From NCBI RefSeq assembly GCF_012033695.1, contig NZ_JAAVJI010000007.1:124001-188000 (forward strand): a stretch of DNA of 64,000 nucleotides. The letters run 5' to 3'. This document shows, piece after piece, positions 8,532 to 19,640 of the stretch (within the stretch, counting starts at the first letter, position 1; every line of letters begins with the position of its first letter). Made by a program: the position numbers and the translations under genes. The notes beneath the pieces were generated by a model that was not told where the DNA came from, ran no database searches, and saw only the letters and a list, made by a program, of their open reading frames with translations. Origin of the DNA: Pseudomonas quercus. GTDB taxonomy: Bacteria > Pseudomonadota > Gammaproteobacteria > Pseudomonadales > Pseudomonadaceae.

Positions 8532-9683
8532 TTACTTGAGGGTCAGCGCCTCCAGCTTGCCGCTGTTTGCATACACGTACAGCATGTCGCCTACCACCAG
8601 CGGACGGGCACGCAAACCGTCACCGTCTATTTTGGTACGGCCTACGAACCGGCCATCTACCTGGCTGAGCAGGTGCAGGTAGCCTTCCATGTCGCCCACG
8701 GCCACATAGCTGGAGAACACTTCCGGCGCCGTCAGCTGGCGGCGTGCCAACTGGTCATTGCTCCACAAGGCGGTAGTGGAACGTTCATCGACGCCCTCTA
8801 CCGTACCCGAGGCCTCGGCCACATACACACTGCCAAAACCTTGGGCCACGCCTGCGTAGCTGGACGCATCACGCTGCCACAGCACCCGGCCGCTTTCCAG
8901 TTCCAGCCCGGCCATGCGGCCTTGGTAGGTGGACACGTACAGCGTGCCGCCCGACAGCAGCAGGCCGCCGTCGATATCCACTACCCGGTCCAGCTCCGAA
9001 CGCCCCTGAGGGATCGCCACACGGGTTTCCCAAACGGGAGTGCCGTTTCGAATGTCCAGTGCAACCACCTTGCCAGTGGACAAACCTGCCACGGCTAGCT
9101 GATTGGTGACCAGCGGCGCGCTGGTGCCACGCAATGTGAGGACGGCCGGGGTGCTGTCATACACCCACAACTGGTTGCCATTGCTGGCATCCAGGCCTAC
9201 CAGGCGGTCGTCCTGGGTCTGGATAACGACCACGTTACCGTTGGTAGCAGGCGGTGCCAGCACCTCGGCTTTCACATGGGCACGCCAGCGCTCTTCACCG
9301 TTGGCTGCGTCCAGCGCCACGATGTCACCGCGCAGGGTGCCGAACATGACCATACCACTGCCCACGCCCACGGCGCCGGAAATGGGCATTTCCATGTCCT
9401 TTTTCCACTGCACGTTGCCGTTCATGCGGTCCATGGCCTTGATAATGCCTTGGGTGTCCGCCGCATAGATCGTGTTGCTCTCTACTGCTGGCACCAGCAT
9501 GTTGTAGGTCTTGCCTTGGCCATCGCCAATGGACTCGCTCCACACTTTGCTCAAGGTAACTTCTTCCTTGAAGTCGGTCAGCTCTGCGGGAGGCAATTCC
9601 TTGTTGCTGTTGCTGCTGCAGCCGACGACCGTTACGGCCAGGGCCAGCAATACCGCCTGTTTCCATCGAATCACGTCACGCAT
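8532..9683 (-). CDS. bamB: Outer-membrane assembly lipoprotein BamB
   Basis: Lipoprotein of the BAM complex that inserts beta-barrel proteins. The N-terminus MRDVIRWKQAVLLALAVTVVG-C is a type II signal peptide with a cysteine in VVGCSS. The rest is an eight-bladed PQQ-like beta-propeller with repeated blocks such as YAADTQGIIKAMD and VVALDAANGEERW. The protein is 383 residues, normal for the family. ATG 9683 overlaps the end of yfgM by 8 bp, implying translational coupling; the longer frame to 9701 would place residues before the signal peptide. Confidence 0.95.
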   Translation of the reverse strand: MRDVIRWKQAVLLALAVTVVGCSSNSNKELPPAELTDFKEEVTLSKVWSESIGDGQGKTYNMLVPAVESNTIYAADTQGIIKAMDRMNGNVQWKKDMEMPISGAVGVGSGMVMFGTLRGDIVALDAANGEERWRAHVKAEVLAPPATNGNVVVIQTQDDRLVGLDASNGNQLWVYDSTPAVLTLRGTSAPLVTNQLAVAGLSTGKVVALDIRNGTPVWETRVAIPQGRSELDRVVDIDGGLLLSGGTLYVSTYQGRMAGLELESGRVLWQRDASSYAGVAQGFGSVYVAEASGTVEGVDERSTTALWSNDQLARRQLTAPEVFSSYVAVGDMEGYLHLLSQVDGRFVGRTKIDGDGLRARPLVVGDMLYVYANSGKLEALTLK

Positions 9684-10317
9684 CCCCTTTGGCCAGGTCA
9701 TCCAGCTTGAGTTGGAGGTCGCCTACGGCGGCATCGTCGGCCAGTGCGGCCTTGGCCTTGCGGTACGCTGCAGCGGCGTCATCGGCGCGGCCCAGTTTTA
9801 CCAGCAGGTCGCCACGCAACTCCTCACGGCTGGCCACAAAGGCTTTGTCAGCCTCGCCATCGAGCAGTTTGAGCGCGTCCTCGGCCTTGCCTTGGGCTGC
9901 CAGCACTTGCGACAGCCGCTCCCGGGCGACCTCGCCCAAGGCCGCATCGGCCGGCTTGTCGATCACAGCCTGCAACTGGCCAGCCGCTGCGTCTGGCCGG
10001 CCGGCGTCTGCATTCACTTTGGCCTGGAACAGCTTGCCATACTGGGCGTAAGCGGTGCCGGCGTAGTTCTTGTCCAGTTCGCCGGCCAGGTAATCCACCT
10101 TGGCCTGCTCCGGCTTGCCGCCTGGCACCAGGACTGTTTCAAGCAGCTGCTGGTAAAGGTTCGACGCCCCTTGAGCCTGGCTGCCTTGGTACTTCTGCCA
10201 ACCCTGCCAGCCAAAGACCACGACCAGCGCGATCAGGCCGCCAGTCACCAAGGGCTTGCCGTTGCGCTGCCACCAGTCCTTCAACTGGACGACCTGTTCA
10301 TCATCGCTACCCGACAC
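9676..10317 (-). CDS. yfgM: YfgM-family tetratricopeptide inner-membrane protein
   Basis: A 213-residue protein with a cytoplasmic N-terminus (DDEQVVQLKDWWQRNGK), one membrane helix (about residues 23-41, LVTGGLIALVVVFGWQGW) and a periplasmic TPR-like helical domain rich in alanine. YfgM is an ancillary SecYEG-associated factor that interacts with periplasmic chaperones. GTG 10317 is chosen because AGGAG lies 7 nt upstream; the ORF continues to 10353 without a ribosome site. It sits between hisS and bamB, its conserved place in gammaproteobacteria. Confidence 0.92.
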   Translation of the reverse strand: MSGSDDEQVVQLKDWWQRNGKPLVTGGLIALVVVFGWQGWQKYQGSQAQGASNLYQQLLETVLVPGGKPEQAKVDYLAGELDKNYAGTAYAQYGKLFQAKVNADAGRPDAAAGQLQAVIDKPADAALGEVARERLSQVLAAQGKAEDALKLLDGEADKAFVASREELRGDLLVKLGRADDAAAAYRKAKAALADDAAVGDLQLKLDDLAKGDA

Positions 10318-10365
10318 CCCAATACTCCTGTGTTTTATAAACGTCACGCCCAAGGGGGCAGTTGA

Positions 10366-11652
10366 TCAGGCCTGCAAGGCGCTGGCGAGATGCTCGGCCA
10401 GCGCGCCCCAGGCAACATTCTGTTGTTCGCCCTGGCCGCGCAGGGGTTTGAACCCTATCACCTCCTGGGCCAGCTCGTCCTCCCCCAGCACCAGGGCAAA
10501 GAGCGCGCCGCTTTTGTCAGCCTTCTTGAACTGACTCTTGAAACTGCCGCTACCTGCATTCACCTGTAGCCGCAAGCCTGGAACCTGATCACGTAGCTGT
10601 TCGGACAAGGTAAGCGCTGCCAGCTCGGCCGCTTCGCCAATGGCACAGAGGTAGACGTCCACTTGGCGCGCCAGCGCCTCGGGCACCTGCTCCAGGGTTT
10701 CCAGCAGCAGGATCAACCGCTCGATCCCCATGGCGAACCCTACGCCTGGCGTGGGCTTGCCGCCCATCTGCTCCACCAGGCCATCGTAACGGCCGCCGGC
10801 ACAGACGGTGCCCTGCGCCCCAAGCTTGTCGGTTGTCCACTCGAATACGGTCTTGGAGTAGTAGTCCAGGCCACGTACCAGTTTGGGATTTATCACATAG
10901 GGAATACCCGCTGCGTCCAGGCGTGCTTTCAGCCCATCGAAGTGCACACGGGATTCGTCGTCCAGGTAGTCGGCCAGCTTGGGCGCATCGCCCAGCAACG
11001 CCTGGGTTTGAGGCGCCTTGCTGTCGAGAATGCGCAGAGGGTTGCTCTTGAGGCGGCGCTGGCTGTCTTCGTCCAGCTGCTCCAGGCGTTCGGACAGGAA
11101 CGCGACCAACGCATCCCGATAGCGTGCCCGTGCTTCGCTGGTGCCCAGGCTGTTGAGCTCCAGGGTCACGGCATCGCGGATGCCCAAGGCACCCCACAGG
11201 CGCCAAGTGAGCAGTATGAGTTCCGCATCGATGTCCGGCCCGGCCAGGTTGAACACCTCAACACCGATCTGGTGAAACTGGCGGTAACGCCCCTTCTGTG
11301 GGCGTTCATGGCGGAACATGGGGCCGATGTACCACAGCTTCTGTGGCTGGCCACTGCCTGTGATGCCATGCTCGAGAACGGCACGTACACACGCGGCCGT
11401 ACCTTCTGGGCGCAAGGTCAGAGAATCACCATTGCGGTCTTCGAAGGTATACATCTCCTTTTCGACGATGTCGGTCACTTCGCCAATGGAGCGCTTGAAC
11501 AGCTCGGTGAATTCAACGATAGGCATGCGAATCTGGCGGTAGCCATAGCCATCGAGCAGGCCCGCCACGGTGCCTTCGAAATAGCGCCACAGGGGCGTCT
11601 GCTCGGGCAGGATGTCATTCATGCCACGAATGGCTTGCAGAGACTTTGTCAC
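10366..11652 (-). CDS. hisS: Histidyl-tRNA synthetase
   Basis: Class II aminoacyl-tRNA synthetase charging tRNA-His. The 428-residue protein starts [20 protein letters not shown] and shows motif 2 near [17 protein letters not shown], the histidine-binding [15 protein letters not shown] block and motif 3 in [17 protein letters not shown]. The C-terminal anticodon-binding domain follows. The start is GTG, preceded by TAAGGA. It lies 21 nt after ispG and 48 nt before yfgM. Confidence 0.97.
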   Translation of the reverse strand: MTKSLQAIRGMNDILPEQTPLWRYFEGTVAGLLDGYGYRQIRMPIVEFTELFKRSIGEVTDIVEKEMYTFEDRNGDSLTLRPEGTAACVRAVLEHGITGSGQPQKLWYIGPMFRHERPQKGRYRQFHQIGVEVFNLAGPDIDAELILLTWRLWGALGIRDAVTLELNSLGTSEARARYRDALVAFLSERLEQLDEDSQRRLKSNPLRILDSKAPQTQALLGDAPKLADYLDDESRVHFDGLKARLDAAGIPYVINPKLVRGLDYYSKTVFEWTTDKLGAQGTVCAGGRYDGLVEQMGGKPTPGVGFAMGIERLILLLETLEQVPEALARQVDVYLCAIGEAAELAALTLSEQLRDQVPGLRLQVNAGSGSFKSQFKKADKSGALFALVLGEDELAQEVIGFKPLRGQGEQQNVAWGALAEHLASALQA

Positions 11653-11673
11653 GGTGTGTCCTTAACGAATTGA

Positions 11674-12783
11674 TTAGCCGCGGGCGATCAGCGCCGCATC
11701 GGCCTCGGCTTTTTCCGCCGCCTTGTGGCGAATCAGCCGCTCCAGCTGCTCTACCAGGTTGTCATTGGTCAGCTTCTGCGCAGGCTTGCCATCGATGTAG
11801 ACCAGGTTAGGTGTACCCCCCGTCAGCCCGATGTGGGCTTCCTTGGCTTCGCCGGGCCCATTCACCACGCACCCGATAACCGCCACGTCCATGGGAACCA
11901 GCAGGTCCTCCAGCCGCCCTTCGAGTTCGTTCATGGTTTTCACCACGTCGAAGTTCTGACGTGAACAGCTGGGGCACGCGATGAAGTTGATGCCACGCGA
12001 ACGCAGGCGCAACGACTTGAGAATGTCGTAGCCGACCTTCACCTCTTCCACTGGGTCTGCTGCCAGGGAAATACGGATGGTGTCGCCAATGCCATCCATC
12101 AGCAGCATGCCTAGCCCTACCGAGGACTTCACCGTACCGGAACGCAGCCCGCCCGCCTCGGTGATGCCCAAGTGGAGGGGCTGAACGATCTGCGTCGCCA
12201 GCTGGCGGTAGGCCGCTACGGCCATGAACACGTCAGAGGCCTTCACACTGACTTTGAAGTCCTGAAAATCCAGGCGGTCCAAGTGCTCCACATGACGCAA
12301 GGCAGACTCTACCAAGGCCTCTGGCGTGGGCTCGCCGTATTTCTTCTGGAGGTCTTTTTCCAGAGAACCGGCGTTCACGCCAATACGAATGGGAATACCC
12401 CGGTCACGGGCGGCATCCACAACCGCGCGCACACGGTCTTCACGGCCAATGTTGCCAGGGTTGATCCGCAGGCAGTCCACGCCCAGCTCCGCCACCCGCA
12501 AGGCAATGCGGTAATCGAAGTGGATGTCTGCCACCAAAGGAACGTTCACAAGCTGCTTGATTTTCCCGAAGGCCTCAGCGGCGTCCATATCCGGCACGGA
12601 CACGCGCACGATATCGGCGCCTGCTTCTTCCAACCGAGCGATCTGGGCGACAGTGGACAGCACGTCCAGGGTGTCTGTATTGGTCATGCTTTGCACCGCG
12701 ATGGGTGCGTCGCCGCCTACTGGAACAGCGCCTACCCAGATCTTCCGGGATTCGCGACGTTTGATGGGTGATTCGCCGTGCAT
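11674..12783 (-). CDS. ispG: 4-hydroxy-3-methylbut-2-enyl diphosphate synthase
   Basis: Penultimate enzyme of the MEP isoprenoid pathway, reducing MEcPP with a [4Fe-4S] cluster. The 369-residue protein begins with the [21 protein letters not shown] barrel motif region and carries the C-terminal cluster cysteines in [13 protein letters not shown] and [14 protein letters not shown]. It follows rodZ by 4 nt, the usual rodZ-ispG-hisS order. As an iron-sulfur enzyme downstream of the isc genes, its supply of clusters and its expression share a locus. Confidence 0.97.
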   Translation of the reverse strand: MHGESPIKRRESRKIWVGAVPVGGDAPIAVQSMTNTDTLDVLSTVAQIARLEEAGADIVRVSVPDMDAAEAFGKIKQLVNVPLVADIHFDYRIALRVAELGVDCLRINPGNIGREDRVRAVVDAARDRGIPIRIGVNAGSLEKDLQKKYGEPTPEALVESALRHVEHLDRLDFQDFKVSVKASDVFMAVAAYRQLATQIVQPLHLGITEAGGLRSGTVKSSVGLGMLLMDGIGDTIRISLAADPVEEVKVGYDILKSLRLRSRGINFIACPSCSRQNFDVVKTMNELEGRLEDLLVPMDVAVIGCVVNGPGEAKEAHIGLTGGTPNLVYIDGKPAQKLTNDNLVEQLERLIRHKAAEKAEADAALIARG

Positions 12784-12787
12784 GGTG

Positions 12788-13819
12788 TTATTGCCCCAGT
12801 TTCAGGCGAGCGGTTTCGCCCGAGGTGAAGGGTGCCACATTGACGGCTGCGCCGTTATAAGTGACCTGTGCGCCACGGGCAAAGCCCAGGCGTACTTGAA
12901 AAGGTGGCTTGCCGCTGACGTCCAGGCTGTCACCCTTGCGCTTGAGGCCGCTCGTCAGCACCTTGCCCGTAGCGTCTGTTACCTGGGTCCAGCAGTCAGC
13001 GACAAACTGTATCTGCACTTGGCCCTGGCCAGCAGCAGGTACGGTGGGCTGGGAGGTTGCTGCAGCACTTGGCGCGGTACCCGGCACGGTACCCGGCGCG
13101 GTAGCAGGTACAGCCGGCTGCGCGATGGCGGGTGCAGAGGCCGTGGCTGCTGGCGTGGATGAATGGGTGGTAGCCAGTGGCGGCGCTGTTGGGGTTGCAG
13201 CAGGCGCAGAAGCGGAACCCGCCGTTGAACCTGTACTCGACGCCACGGGCGCCTCTGAAGTGGAGGTATCCGGCGCAGGTGCTACCTGGCTATCGCTTAC
13301 CGCACGGTCTTCAGGCTCATCGATAGGGTGGATTTGCGTCGTGCCGTCGGCGCTCTCCACCTCAACGTGCTCCATGGCCGTACCGGCCTGGTCCCGCCCG
13401 CGGGAAGCGTTTTGGTCCTGCCACCAGAGGAAGCCGCCGCCAATCACCAGCACCAAAAGCAACAGGCTCACGATACGCAGAATGTTATGAGACAGCCGCA
13501 CCGGCTCCTCGATGCGCCCTAGCCCATGCACGTCGGCGCCTTGGGCATTTGTACCGGTGTAATGGTCAAAGGCCTGGACGAGGGGCGTTTGGTCCATGCC
13601 CAGCAGCTTGGCATAGGCGCGAATGTAGCCCCGCGAGAATGTATGCCCTGGCAGCCGTTCGAAAGCGCCAGACTCCAGATTGGTCAGAGAGGTAGTGGTG
13701 AGGTTCAGCCGCGCGGCGACTTCCTGCAACGACCAGTTTCTGCTTTCACGGGCCTGTCGCAAGGTTTCGCCGGGGTTGGTGCGAGCCGCTGCTGCTACTT
13801 CGGGATGCGCCGCTTTCAT
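12788..13819 (-). CDS. rodZ: Cell-shape protein RodZ
   Basis: Membrane adaptor linking MreB to the elongation machinery. Order: an N-terminal Xre-like HTH domain (about residues 18-85, [20 protein letters not shown]), a transmembrane helix (about 113-133, [21 protein letters not shown]), a long Ala/Pro/Thr-rich periplasmic linker, and a C-terminal DUF4115 beta domain ending in [13 protein letters not shown]. Length is 343 residues. It overlaps pilW by 4 bp. Confidence 0.95.
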   Translation of the reverse strand: MKAAHPEVAAAARTNPGETLRQARESRNWSLQEVAARLNLTTTSLTNLESGAFERLPGHTFSRGYIRAYAKLLGMDQTPLVQAFDHYTGTNAQGADVHGLGRIEEPVRLSHNILRIVSLLLLVLVIGGGFLWWQDQNASRGRDQAGTAMEHVEVESADGTTQIHPIDEPEDRAVSDSQVAPAPDTSTSEAPVASSTGSTAGSASAPAATPTAPPLATTHSSTPAATASAPAIAQPAVPATAPGTVPGTAPSAAATSQPTVPAAGQGQVQIQFVADCWTQVTDATGKVLTSGLKRKGDSLDVSGKPPFQVRLGFARGAQVTYNGAAVNVAPFTSGETARLKLGQ

Positions 13820-14577
13820 CTTTGCTCCGACAGGTATTGCTGATATTCCGGCGTACCGGGATAGAGTCTTTTCAATTGCAGACCATAACTGGCCGCCCGG
13901 TTCTTGTCGTCAAATAGCTTGGCCAGCCGCGTACCTAATAACAAACTGCGCGCATTCTGCTCGCTCAGTTGGCTGAAGCGCTCATAGTAATCCCGTGCAG
14001 GCACATATTGCTGTGCCTCATAGGACAACTGAGCCATTTCAAGCAACGCGCGAGGTTGCTGGCGGTTCAACCGTAAAGCCCTGTCCAGCAATTGCCGGGC
14101 TTCATCCTTGTTACCTAGCATCAATGCCGTGATCCCCATGTTTTCGAACACCCTGGAGCGTTCAGGGTAGAGGGCATCGGCAGACGCCTGCTGGAATTTT
14201 TCGTAAGCGTCCTTGTAGCGTTTTTGCGCGTATAAAAAACCACCGTAGTTGTTCAATATGCGCGCATCACCGGGGCGGGAGGACAATGCCTTGCCAAACT
14301 GTTCCTCGGCAAGGGCCGTTTCACCCTCGGCCTGGAACACCAGCGCCAGGGCTGCGCTTGCATCGGCATTGCTGCTGTCCAGTTCAAGCGCCTTCTTGAG
14401 CGGAACCTTGGCGCGCTCGGTATCGCCCTGCTGCAGGTAGCCTAGCCCCAACTGGATATAAGCATCGCGTGCCTGCTCCCGCCCCTGGCGGGTATCCATG
14501 GGGTTCACCTTGCCTGTGGTCACACAGCCAGTGAGCACCAGCAACAGGAAAATCAGAGGTGCGCTGCGCAAGGTCAT
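13816..14577 (-). CDS. pilW: Type IV pilus biogenesis pilotin lipoprotein PilW/PilF
   Basis: A 253-residue TPR lipoprotein required for assembly and outer-membrane localisation of the PilQ secretin. The signal peptide MTLRSAPLIFLLLVLTG precedes the lipobox cysteine in LTGCVTT. Six TPR-like repeats follow, including AYIQLGLGYLQQGD and ILNNYGGFLYAQKRY. ATG 14577 has AGAGAGGAA just upstream. The upstream extension to 14661 lacks a start signal and is discarded. It lies between rlmN and rodZ. Confidence 0.94.
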   Translation of the reverse strand: MTLRSAPLIFLLLVLTGCVTTGKVNPMDTRQGREQARDAYIQLGLGYLQQGDTERAKVPLKKALELDSSNADASAALALVFQAEGETALAEEQFGKALSSRPGDARILNNYGGFLYAQKRYKDAYEKFQQASADALYPERSRVFENMGITALMLGNKDEARQLLDRALRLNRQQPRALLEMAQLSYEAQQYVPARDYYERFSQLSEQNARSLLLGTRLAKLFDDKNRAASYGLQLKRLYPGTPEYQQYLSEQR

Positions 14578-14599
14578 CGAGTTCCTCTCTAGGTTGCGC

Positions 14600-15748
14600 T
14601 CAGGGGCGGCTAACGTTGGCCGACAGCGCCTCGGCGCCAGCTTCCAGCTGACGCACTGCAATATAACGCTCGCTACGGCGAGTACGGTCCATCACCTGCC
14701 CTACCAACTGGCCGCAGGCCGCATCGATATCCTCACCACGGGTGGTGCGCACCGTTACGTTGAAACCCGCATGGTGCAGGGCATCCTGGAAGCGCCGGAT
14801 AGCGTTGTTGCTGGGGCGTTCATAACCCGAGTGAGGGAACGGGTTGAACGGAATGAGGTTGACCTTGCATGGCACATTGCGCAGCAGCTCGATCATCTGC
14901 TCGGCATGCTCAGGGCGATCATTCACGTCTTTGAGCAAGGTGTACTCGATGGTCAGCACCCGCTTCTCGCCCAGCGCGGACATGTACCGCTGGCAGGATT
15001 CGAGCAGCATGGCGAGGGGGTACTTCTTGTTGATCGGCACCAGCTCGTTGCGCAAGGCATCATTCGGCGCATGCAACGACAAGGCCAGCGACACGTCGAT
15101 GTGCTTGGCAAGCTCGTCGATCATGGGGACCACGCCCGAGGTGGACAAGGTGACCCGGCGCTTGGAGATGCCATAGCCGAAGTCGTCCATCATCAGGTGC
15201 ATGGCCGCTATGACGTTATCGAAGTTCAGCAGCGGCTCGCCCATGCCCATCATCACCACGTTGGTGATGGCACGGTCCACAGTGGCCGGGATGCTGCCGA
15301 AGGATTTATTGGCGATCCACACCTGGCCGATCACTTCGGCGGCGGTGAGGTTGCTGTTGAAACCTTGCTTGCCGGTAGAGCAGAAGCTGCAATCCAGCGC
15401 ACAACCCGCCTGGGAAGACACGCACAGGGTGCCACGCTTGCCCTGGGGGATGTAGACGGTTTCCACACAGCTGCCCGACGCCACACGCACTACCCACTTG
15501 CGCGTGCCATCGGAAGAAATATCTTCGCTGACCACTTCCGGGCCGCGAATTTCGGCACAGGCCTTGAGCTTGGCGCGCAGCACCTTGCCGAAATCGGTCA
15601 TGGCGTCGAAGTGGTCGACGCCAAAGTGGTGAATCCATTTCATCGCCTGACCGGCGCGGAAGCGCTTTTCCCCGAGTGAATCGAAGAACTGTTCCATTTC
15701 CTGGCGGGTAAGGCCCAGCAGGTTGATTTTGTCGGCTGACGTTGTCAT
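14600..15748 (-). CDS. rlmN: Dual-specificity 23S rRNA/tRNA m2A methyltransferase RlmN
   Basis: Radical SAM enzyme that methylates A2503 of 23S rRNA and A37 of some tRNAs. The 382-residue protein has the cluster motif [15 protein letters not shown] (C-x3-C-x2-C), the GMGEPLLN glycine-rich SAM site, and the mechanistic C-terminal cysteine in [15 protein letters not shown] 15748 follows GAAGGGTG. It is the second gene after ndk with a 28-nt gap. Confidence 0.96.
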   Translation of the reverse strand: MTTSADKINLLGLTRQEMEQFFDSLGEKRFRAGQAMKWIHHFGVDHFDAMTDFGKVLRAKLKACAEIRGPEVVSEDISSDGTRKWVVRVASGSCVETVYIPQGKRGTLCVSSQAGCALDCSFCSTGKQGFNSNLTAAEVIGQVWIANKSFGSIPATVDRAITNVVMMGMGEPLLNFDNVIAAMHLMMDDFGYGISKRRVTLSTSGVVPMIDELAKHIDVSLALSLHAPNDALRNELVPINKKYPLAMLLESCQRYMSALGEKRVLTIEYTLLKDVNDRPEHAEQMIELLRNVPCKVNLIPFNPFPHSGYERPSNNAIRRFQDALHHAGFNVTVRTTRGEDIDAACGQLVGQVMDRTRRSERYIAVRQLEAGAEALSANVSRP

Positions 15749-15776
15749 GAATTCACCCTTCACTCCTAAGCGATGC

Positions 15777-16202
15777 TTAGCGAGTGGTTACCTCGGTAGC
15801 AGCGAAGAAGTAAGCGATTTCGCGAGCAGCAGCGGCTTCGGAGTCCGAGCCGTGAACAGCGTTGGCGTCGATGGAGTCTGCGAAATCAGCGCGAATGGTG
15901 CCGGCGTCGGCTTTCTTCGGATCGGTTGCGCCCATCAGTTCGCGATTCTTGGCAATGGCGTTCTCGCCTTCCAGCACCTGAACAACAACTGGGCCGGAGG
16001 TCATGAAGGCGACCAGGTCACCGAAGAAGCCGCGCTCGCTGTGCTCAGCGTAGAAGCCTTCGGCCTCAGCCTTGGACAGCTGCTTGAGCTTGGACGCTAC
16101 AACGCGCAGGCCAGCGTCTTCGAAGCGTGTGGTGATCTTGCCGATGACATTCTTTTTAACGGCATCAGGCTTGATGATGGAGAAGGTACGTTGAACAGCC
16201 AT
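15777..16202 (-). CDS. ndk: Nucleoside diphosphate kinase
   Basis: Phosphotransfer enzyme balancing NTP pools. The 141-residue protein begins [21 protein letters not shown] and carries the phospho-accepting histidine in NAVHGSDSE. It follows the terminator-like hairpin that ends the isc transcript, so it likely has its own promoter, then reads into rlmN. The ATG at 16202 is used; ten extra upstream codons have no homology to Ndk. Confidence 0.97.
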   Translation of the reverse strand: MAVQRTFSIIKPDAVKKNVIGKITTRFEDAGLRVVASKLKQLSKAEAEGFYAEHSERGFFGDLVAFMTSGPVVVQVLEGENAIAKNRELMGATDPKKADAGTIRADFADSIDANAVHGSDSEAAAAREIAYFFAATEVTTR

Positions 16203-16230
16203 GTGACACTCCAGAAACAATGAGTTAAGC

Positions 16231-16262
16231 AAAAATAAAACCCGCGAATTATACGCGGGTTT
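16231..16262 (-). terminator. Rho-independent terminator after iscX
   Basis: On the minus strand AAACCCGCG and CGCGGGTTT pair around a 7-nt AT loop, followed by TTTTATTTTTGC. It sits between the iscX stop at 16290 and the ndk start at 16202 and probably ends the isc operon. Confidence 0.8.
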
Positions 16263-16289
16263 GGAGGTATTTCCTAACCACGGAATATT

Positions 16290-16490
16290 TCAATCCGCTT
16301 CTTCAATCCAGTGCGCCTGGATCGCTTCGAGTACCTTCTCGCCGGAGCGGTTGGGGTCATCGTCGAATTCAGGCAGGGCCATCACCCACTCCCGCAAGCG
16401 CGGAAAGCTGACGGTAGCAGGGTTTACGTCTGGCCGCGCCTCGGCCAACTGAATGGCGATTTCCTGCACGTCCACCCATTTCAGGCTCAT
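16290..16490 (-). CDS. iscX: IscX iron-sulfur assembly regulator
   Basis: A 66-residue acidic protein (MSLKWVDVQEIAIQLAEA, ending HWIEEAD) matching IscX/YfhJ in length and motif FPRLREWVMALPEFDDDP. It binds IscS and iron and modulates cluster assembly. AGGAGCG precedes the ATG. It is the last gene of the isc operon, 14 nt after fdx. Confidence 0.95.
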   Translation of the reverse strand: MSLKWVDVQEIAIQLAEARPDVNPATVSFPRLREWVMALPEFDDDPNRSGEKVLEAIQAHWIEEAD

Positions 16491-16504
16491 AGGTACGCTC
16501 CTGC

Positions 16505-16846
16505 TCAGTGCGGCGCTTCGGCCGCATGGTTGAGGGAGTACTTCGGAATCTCAATGGTCAGGTCCTGGTCTGCCACGATCACCTGGCAGCCGAGGCGAGA
16601 CTGCGCTTCCAGGCCCCAGGCCTTGTCGAGCATGTCTTCTTCCATCTCGTCGGCCTCAGCCAGCGAGCTGAAGCCCTTGCGTACGACGCAATGACAGGTG
16701 GTGCAGGCACATACGCCACCACAGGCGCTTTCCATCTCGATATGGTGCTCGTGAGCAAGCTCAAGAATATTAGTGCCCGCAGGCACTTCTACCACCAGCC
16801 CATTGGGGCAAAATTTTTCATGCGGCAGGAATTCAACCCTGGGCAT
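16505..16846 (-). CDS. fdx: ISC-type [2Fe-2S] ferredoxin
   Basis: Electron donor of the isc assembly machinery. The 113-residue protein has the adrenodoxin-type cysteine pattern ACGGVCACTTCHC, giving ligands at about C42, C48 and C51, with the fourth at about C87 in SRLGCQVIV. An acidic helix (EADEMEEDML) would face IscS. GAGGAG sits before the ATG; the gene is 3 nt downstream of hscA. Confidence 0.96.
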   Translation of the reverse strand: MPRVEFLPHEKFCPNGLVVEVPAGTNILELAHEHHIEMESACGGVCACTTCHCVVRKGFSSLAEADEMEEDMLDKAWGLEAQSRLGCQVIVADQDLTIEIPKYSLNHAAEAPH

Positions 16847-16849
16847 CGG

Positions 16850-18712
16850 TTACTCCTCGATCTCATTCAGGTTGCGCCCGGCCAGTGCGGCTTTGACCGT
16901 CGAATCAAGGCGACGGGCGGCAAAGGCATCGGTCACTTGCGACAGACGCCGTGTCTGCTGCTCGATGGCGGGGCCATCGGTGCCGTTCATCAAATCACGC
17001 AGTTCCTGCATCTGGTAGTCGATGGCTATACGCTCATCGGCGTCCAGCAGCCGCTCACCGTCGGCGTCCAGGGCACCCTGCACGGCTTCAAGCAAACGCT
17101 CGGCATCGACCTGGTGCTCGCGTAGCTGGCGGGCCTGCTTGTCGTCGCCAGCATACTGGAACGAATCCTTGAGCATGCGGGCGACTTCATCGTCCGTCAG
17201 GCCATACGAAGGCTTGACCTGAATGCTGGATTCTACGCCAGAGGCCAGCTCGCGGGCAGACACATCAAGCAGGCCGTCTGCGTCCACCTGGAAGGTCACG
17301 CGAATTTTTGCAGCCCCTGCCACCATGGGTGGAATGCCCCGTAGCTCGAACCGCGCCAGCGAACGGCAATCGCTCACCAACTCGCGCTCGCCCTGGAGCA
17401 CATGGATCACCATGGCCGACTGGCCATCCTTGTAGGTGGTGAATTCCTGTGCCCGGGCTACGGGAATGGTGGTGTTGCGTGGGATCACCTTCTCCATCAA
17501 CCCGCCCATGGTCTCCAGGCCCAGCGACAGCGGGATCACGTCCAGCAGCAACAAGGCTTCGCCGTCGCGCTGGTTACCTGCCAGCGTATCGGCCTGGATG
17601 GCTGCGCCAATGGCCACCACCTGATCAGGGTCAATGGTGGTCAGCGGCTCGCGCCCAAACAAGTGGCCCACAGCCTGGCGTACGCGAGGCACCCGAGTGG
17701 AGCCACCCACCATGACTACGGCACCAATCTCTTCAAGCTCCACGCCCGAATCACGCACGGCGCGCCGACAGGCTTTAAGGCTGCGCGCCAGCAGGGGCTC
17801 GATCAGGGCTTCGAAGCCTACGCGCGTCAGTTCACCAGACCAGCCACCATAGGCCAGCGTTACTACGTCTGAAGCACTCAGGGCTTCTTTTGCCGCACAT
17901 GCTGCCTGCAACAATTCGCGCTGCGCTGCGGGAGCCAGGTCGGCCGATAACCCGGCACTTTCCAGCACCCAGGTCGCGATGGCGTGATCGAAATCATCGC
18001 CGCCCAAGGCGCTATCTCCGCCCGTGGCCAGCACTTCGAACACTCCGCGGGACAAACGCAGGATGGAGATATCGAACGTGCCCCCGCCCAGGTCATAGAT
18101 GGCAACCAGGCCTTCAGCCTGTTGGTCCAGGCCGTAGGCCACCGCGGCAGCCGTGGGCTCATTCAGCAGGCGCAGTACATTAAGGCCAGCCAAGCGAGCA
18201 GCATCCTTGGTGGCTTGGCGCTGTGCATCGTCGAAGTAGGCCGGCACGGTGATCACTGCACCCACCAGGTCCCCGCCCAAGCTGGCTTCGGCCCGTATAC
18301 GGAGGGTGCGCAGAATCTCGGCAGACACTTCCACTGGGCTTTTCGGCCCTTGTACCGTTTCAATGAACGGCATGTGGGACTCGCCCTGGCTGAAGCGATA
18401 CGGCAGTTGCTCACCCAACTGATGAACATCGGCGATGCCACGGCCCATCAGGCGCTTCACGGAAACGATGGTATTGAACGGATCGGTAGCAGCGGCCTGC
18501 CGTGCAGTGGCACCTACCTCCACGCGCTCAGCGTGATAGCGCACGGCGGAAGGCAGAATGACGTTACCCTGCGCATCAGGCAGGGTTTCGGACAGGCCGC
18601 TGCGCAAGGCGGCAACCAATGAGTTGGTAGTTCCCAGGTCTATCCCCACCGCCAGCCTGCGCTGGTGCGGCTGAGGACTGAGGCCGGGTTCGGCGATCTG
18701 CAATAAAGCCAT
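16850..18712 (-). CDS. hscA: Fe-S cluster chaperone HscA (Hsp70)
   Basis: Specialised Hsp70 that releases clusters from IscU with HscB. The 620-residue protein has the nucleotide-binding motifs [26 protein letters not shown] and [14 protein letters not shown], and a substrate-binding domain. It lacks the acidic DnaK tail. Its client is the LPPVK motif of IscU, which is intact in this window. It follows hscB by 39 nt. Confidence 0.97.
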   Translation of the reverse strand: MALLQIAEPGLSPQPHQRRLAVGIDLGTTNSLVAALRSGLSETLPDAQGNVILPSAVRYHAERVEVGATARQAAATDPFNTIVSVKRLMGRGIADVHQLGEQLPYRFSQGESHMPFIETVQGPKSPVEVSAEILRTLRIRAEASLGGDLVGAVITVPAYFDDAQRQATKDAARLAGLNVLRLLNEPTAAAVAYGLDQQAEGLVAIYDLGGGTFDISILRLSRGVFEVLATGGDSALGGDDFDHAIATWVLESAGLSADLAPAAQRELLQAACAAKEALSASDVVTLAYGGWSGELTRVGFEALIEPLLARSLKACRRAVRDSGVELEEIGAVVMVGGSTRVPRVRQAVGHLFGREPLTTIDPDQVVAIGAAIQADTLAGNQRDGEALLLLDVIPLSLGLETMGGLMEKVIPRNTTIPVARAQEFTTYKDGQSAMVIHVLQGERELVSDCRSLARFELRGIPPMVAGAAKIRVTFQVDADGLLDVSARELASGVESSIQVKPSYGLTDDEVARMLKDSFQYAGDDKQARQLREHQVDAERLLEAVQGALDADGERLLDADERIAIDYQMQELRDLMNGTDGPAIEQQTRRLSQVTDAFAARRLDSTVKAALAGRNLNEIEE

Positions 18713-18751
18713 GCTTGTCTTTTTTCAGGCGTGCGACCGTAGCGGCACAGG

Positions 18752-19273
18752 TTAATCGTCGAGGCGTTCTTCGAGCTGGCGCACTTCCTGGGCAAGCTTG
18801 TCCAGAAACTGCATACGGCGCATCAGGCGCTCGGCCTGCTCGCGCTGCTCAGGCTGGTCCCAGCAGGCGGCGAAGTCGCTGTCCAATGCGGCTTGTGCAG
18901 CTTTGAGGCGCTGCTTGAAGCGAGCCACACCTTCAAGGTCGGCAGCATCCTGCAGGTCTTCCAGCTCTTCGCGCCATTGCATCTGCTGCAGGAGAAAGTC
19001 CGGGTCATGCACGGTCACTTCCTGCGGCACCTCTTGCCCGCTGACCGCCAGCAAGTAGCGAGCACGGCGGGGGGCGCTCTTGAGGGTCTGGTAGGCCTCG
19101 TTCAACGCCGCCGACTTCTCTAGCGCCTGGCGCTGTTCAGCAGCGGGGGCATCGGCGAAGCGGTCAGGGTGGACACCTCTGGCCAGCTCACGATAGCGAG
19201 CAGCCAGTTGATCCAGGTCCAGCCTGAAGGCCGGCTTGAGGTCGAACAATGCAAAATGACAGAGCGTACCCAC
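18752..19273 (-). CDS. hscB: Fe-S co-chaperone HscB (J protein)
   Basis: J-domain co-chaperone that delivers IscU to HscA. A GTG at 19273 gives 173 residues starting with [18 protein letters not shown], the normal HscB N-terminus, behind GAGGTTG. The J-domain HPD is in [13 protein letters not shown], followed by the C-terminal three-helix IscU-binding domain. The longer frame to 19312 would extend into the iscA gap and is rejected. Confidence 0.95.
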   Translation of the reverse strand: MGTLCHFALFDLKPAFRLDLDQLAARYRELARGVHPDRFADAPAAEQRQALEKSAALNEAYQTLKSAPRRARYLLAVSGQEVPQEVTVHDPDFLLQQMQWREELEDLQDAADLEGVARFKQRLKAAQAALDSDFAACWDQPEQREQAERLMRRMQFLDKLAQEVRQLEERLDD

Positions 19274-19281
19274 AAGCAACC

Positions 19282-19605
19282 TCAGATGTTGAAGCTTTCG
19301 CCGCAGCCACATTCGCCACGCACGTTAGGGTTGTTGAACTTGAAGCCTTCGTTCAACCCTTCGCGAACGAAGTCCAGCTCAGTGCCGTCGAGGTACACCA
19401 GGCTCTTGGGATCGATGATCACCTTTACGCCGTGGCTTTCGAACACTTCATCCTCAGAGGCCGTTTCGTCAACGAACTCCAGAACGTAAGCCAACCCCGA
19501 GCAACCGGTGGTACGAACGCCCAGGCGGATGCCCTCGCCCTTCCCGCGCCCGTCAAGGGAGCGGCGAACGTGGTTGGCGGCGGCTTCTGTCATGCTGATG
19601 GCCAT
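19282..19605 (-). CDS. iscA: A-type iron-sulfur carrier IscA
   Basis: A 107-residue A-type carrier. The three conserved cysteines are in [10 protein letters not shown] (C35) and GECGCGESF (C99, C101). It transfers [4Fe-4S] or [2Fe-2S] clusters to target proteins. CCAGGAG precedes the start. It sits 35 nt after iscU. Confidence 0.97.
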   Translation of the reverse strand: MAISMTEAAANHVRRSLDGRGKGEGIRLGVRTTGCSGLAYVLEFVDETASEDEVFESHGVKVIIDPKSLVYLDGTELDFVREGLNEGFKFNNPNVRGECGCGESFNI

Positions 19606-19640
19606 TGGAACTCCTGGTATGCAAACGCGTTTCGAGCGAG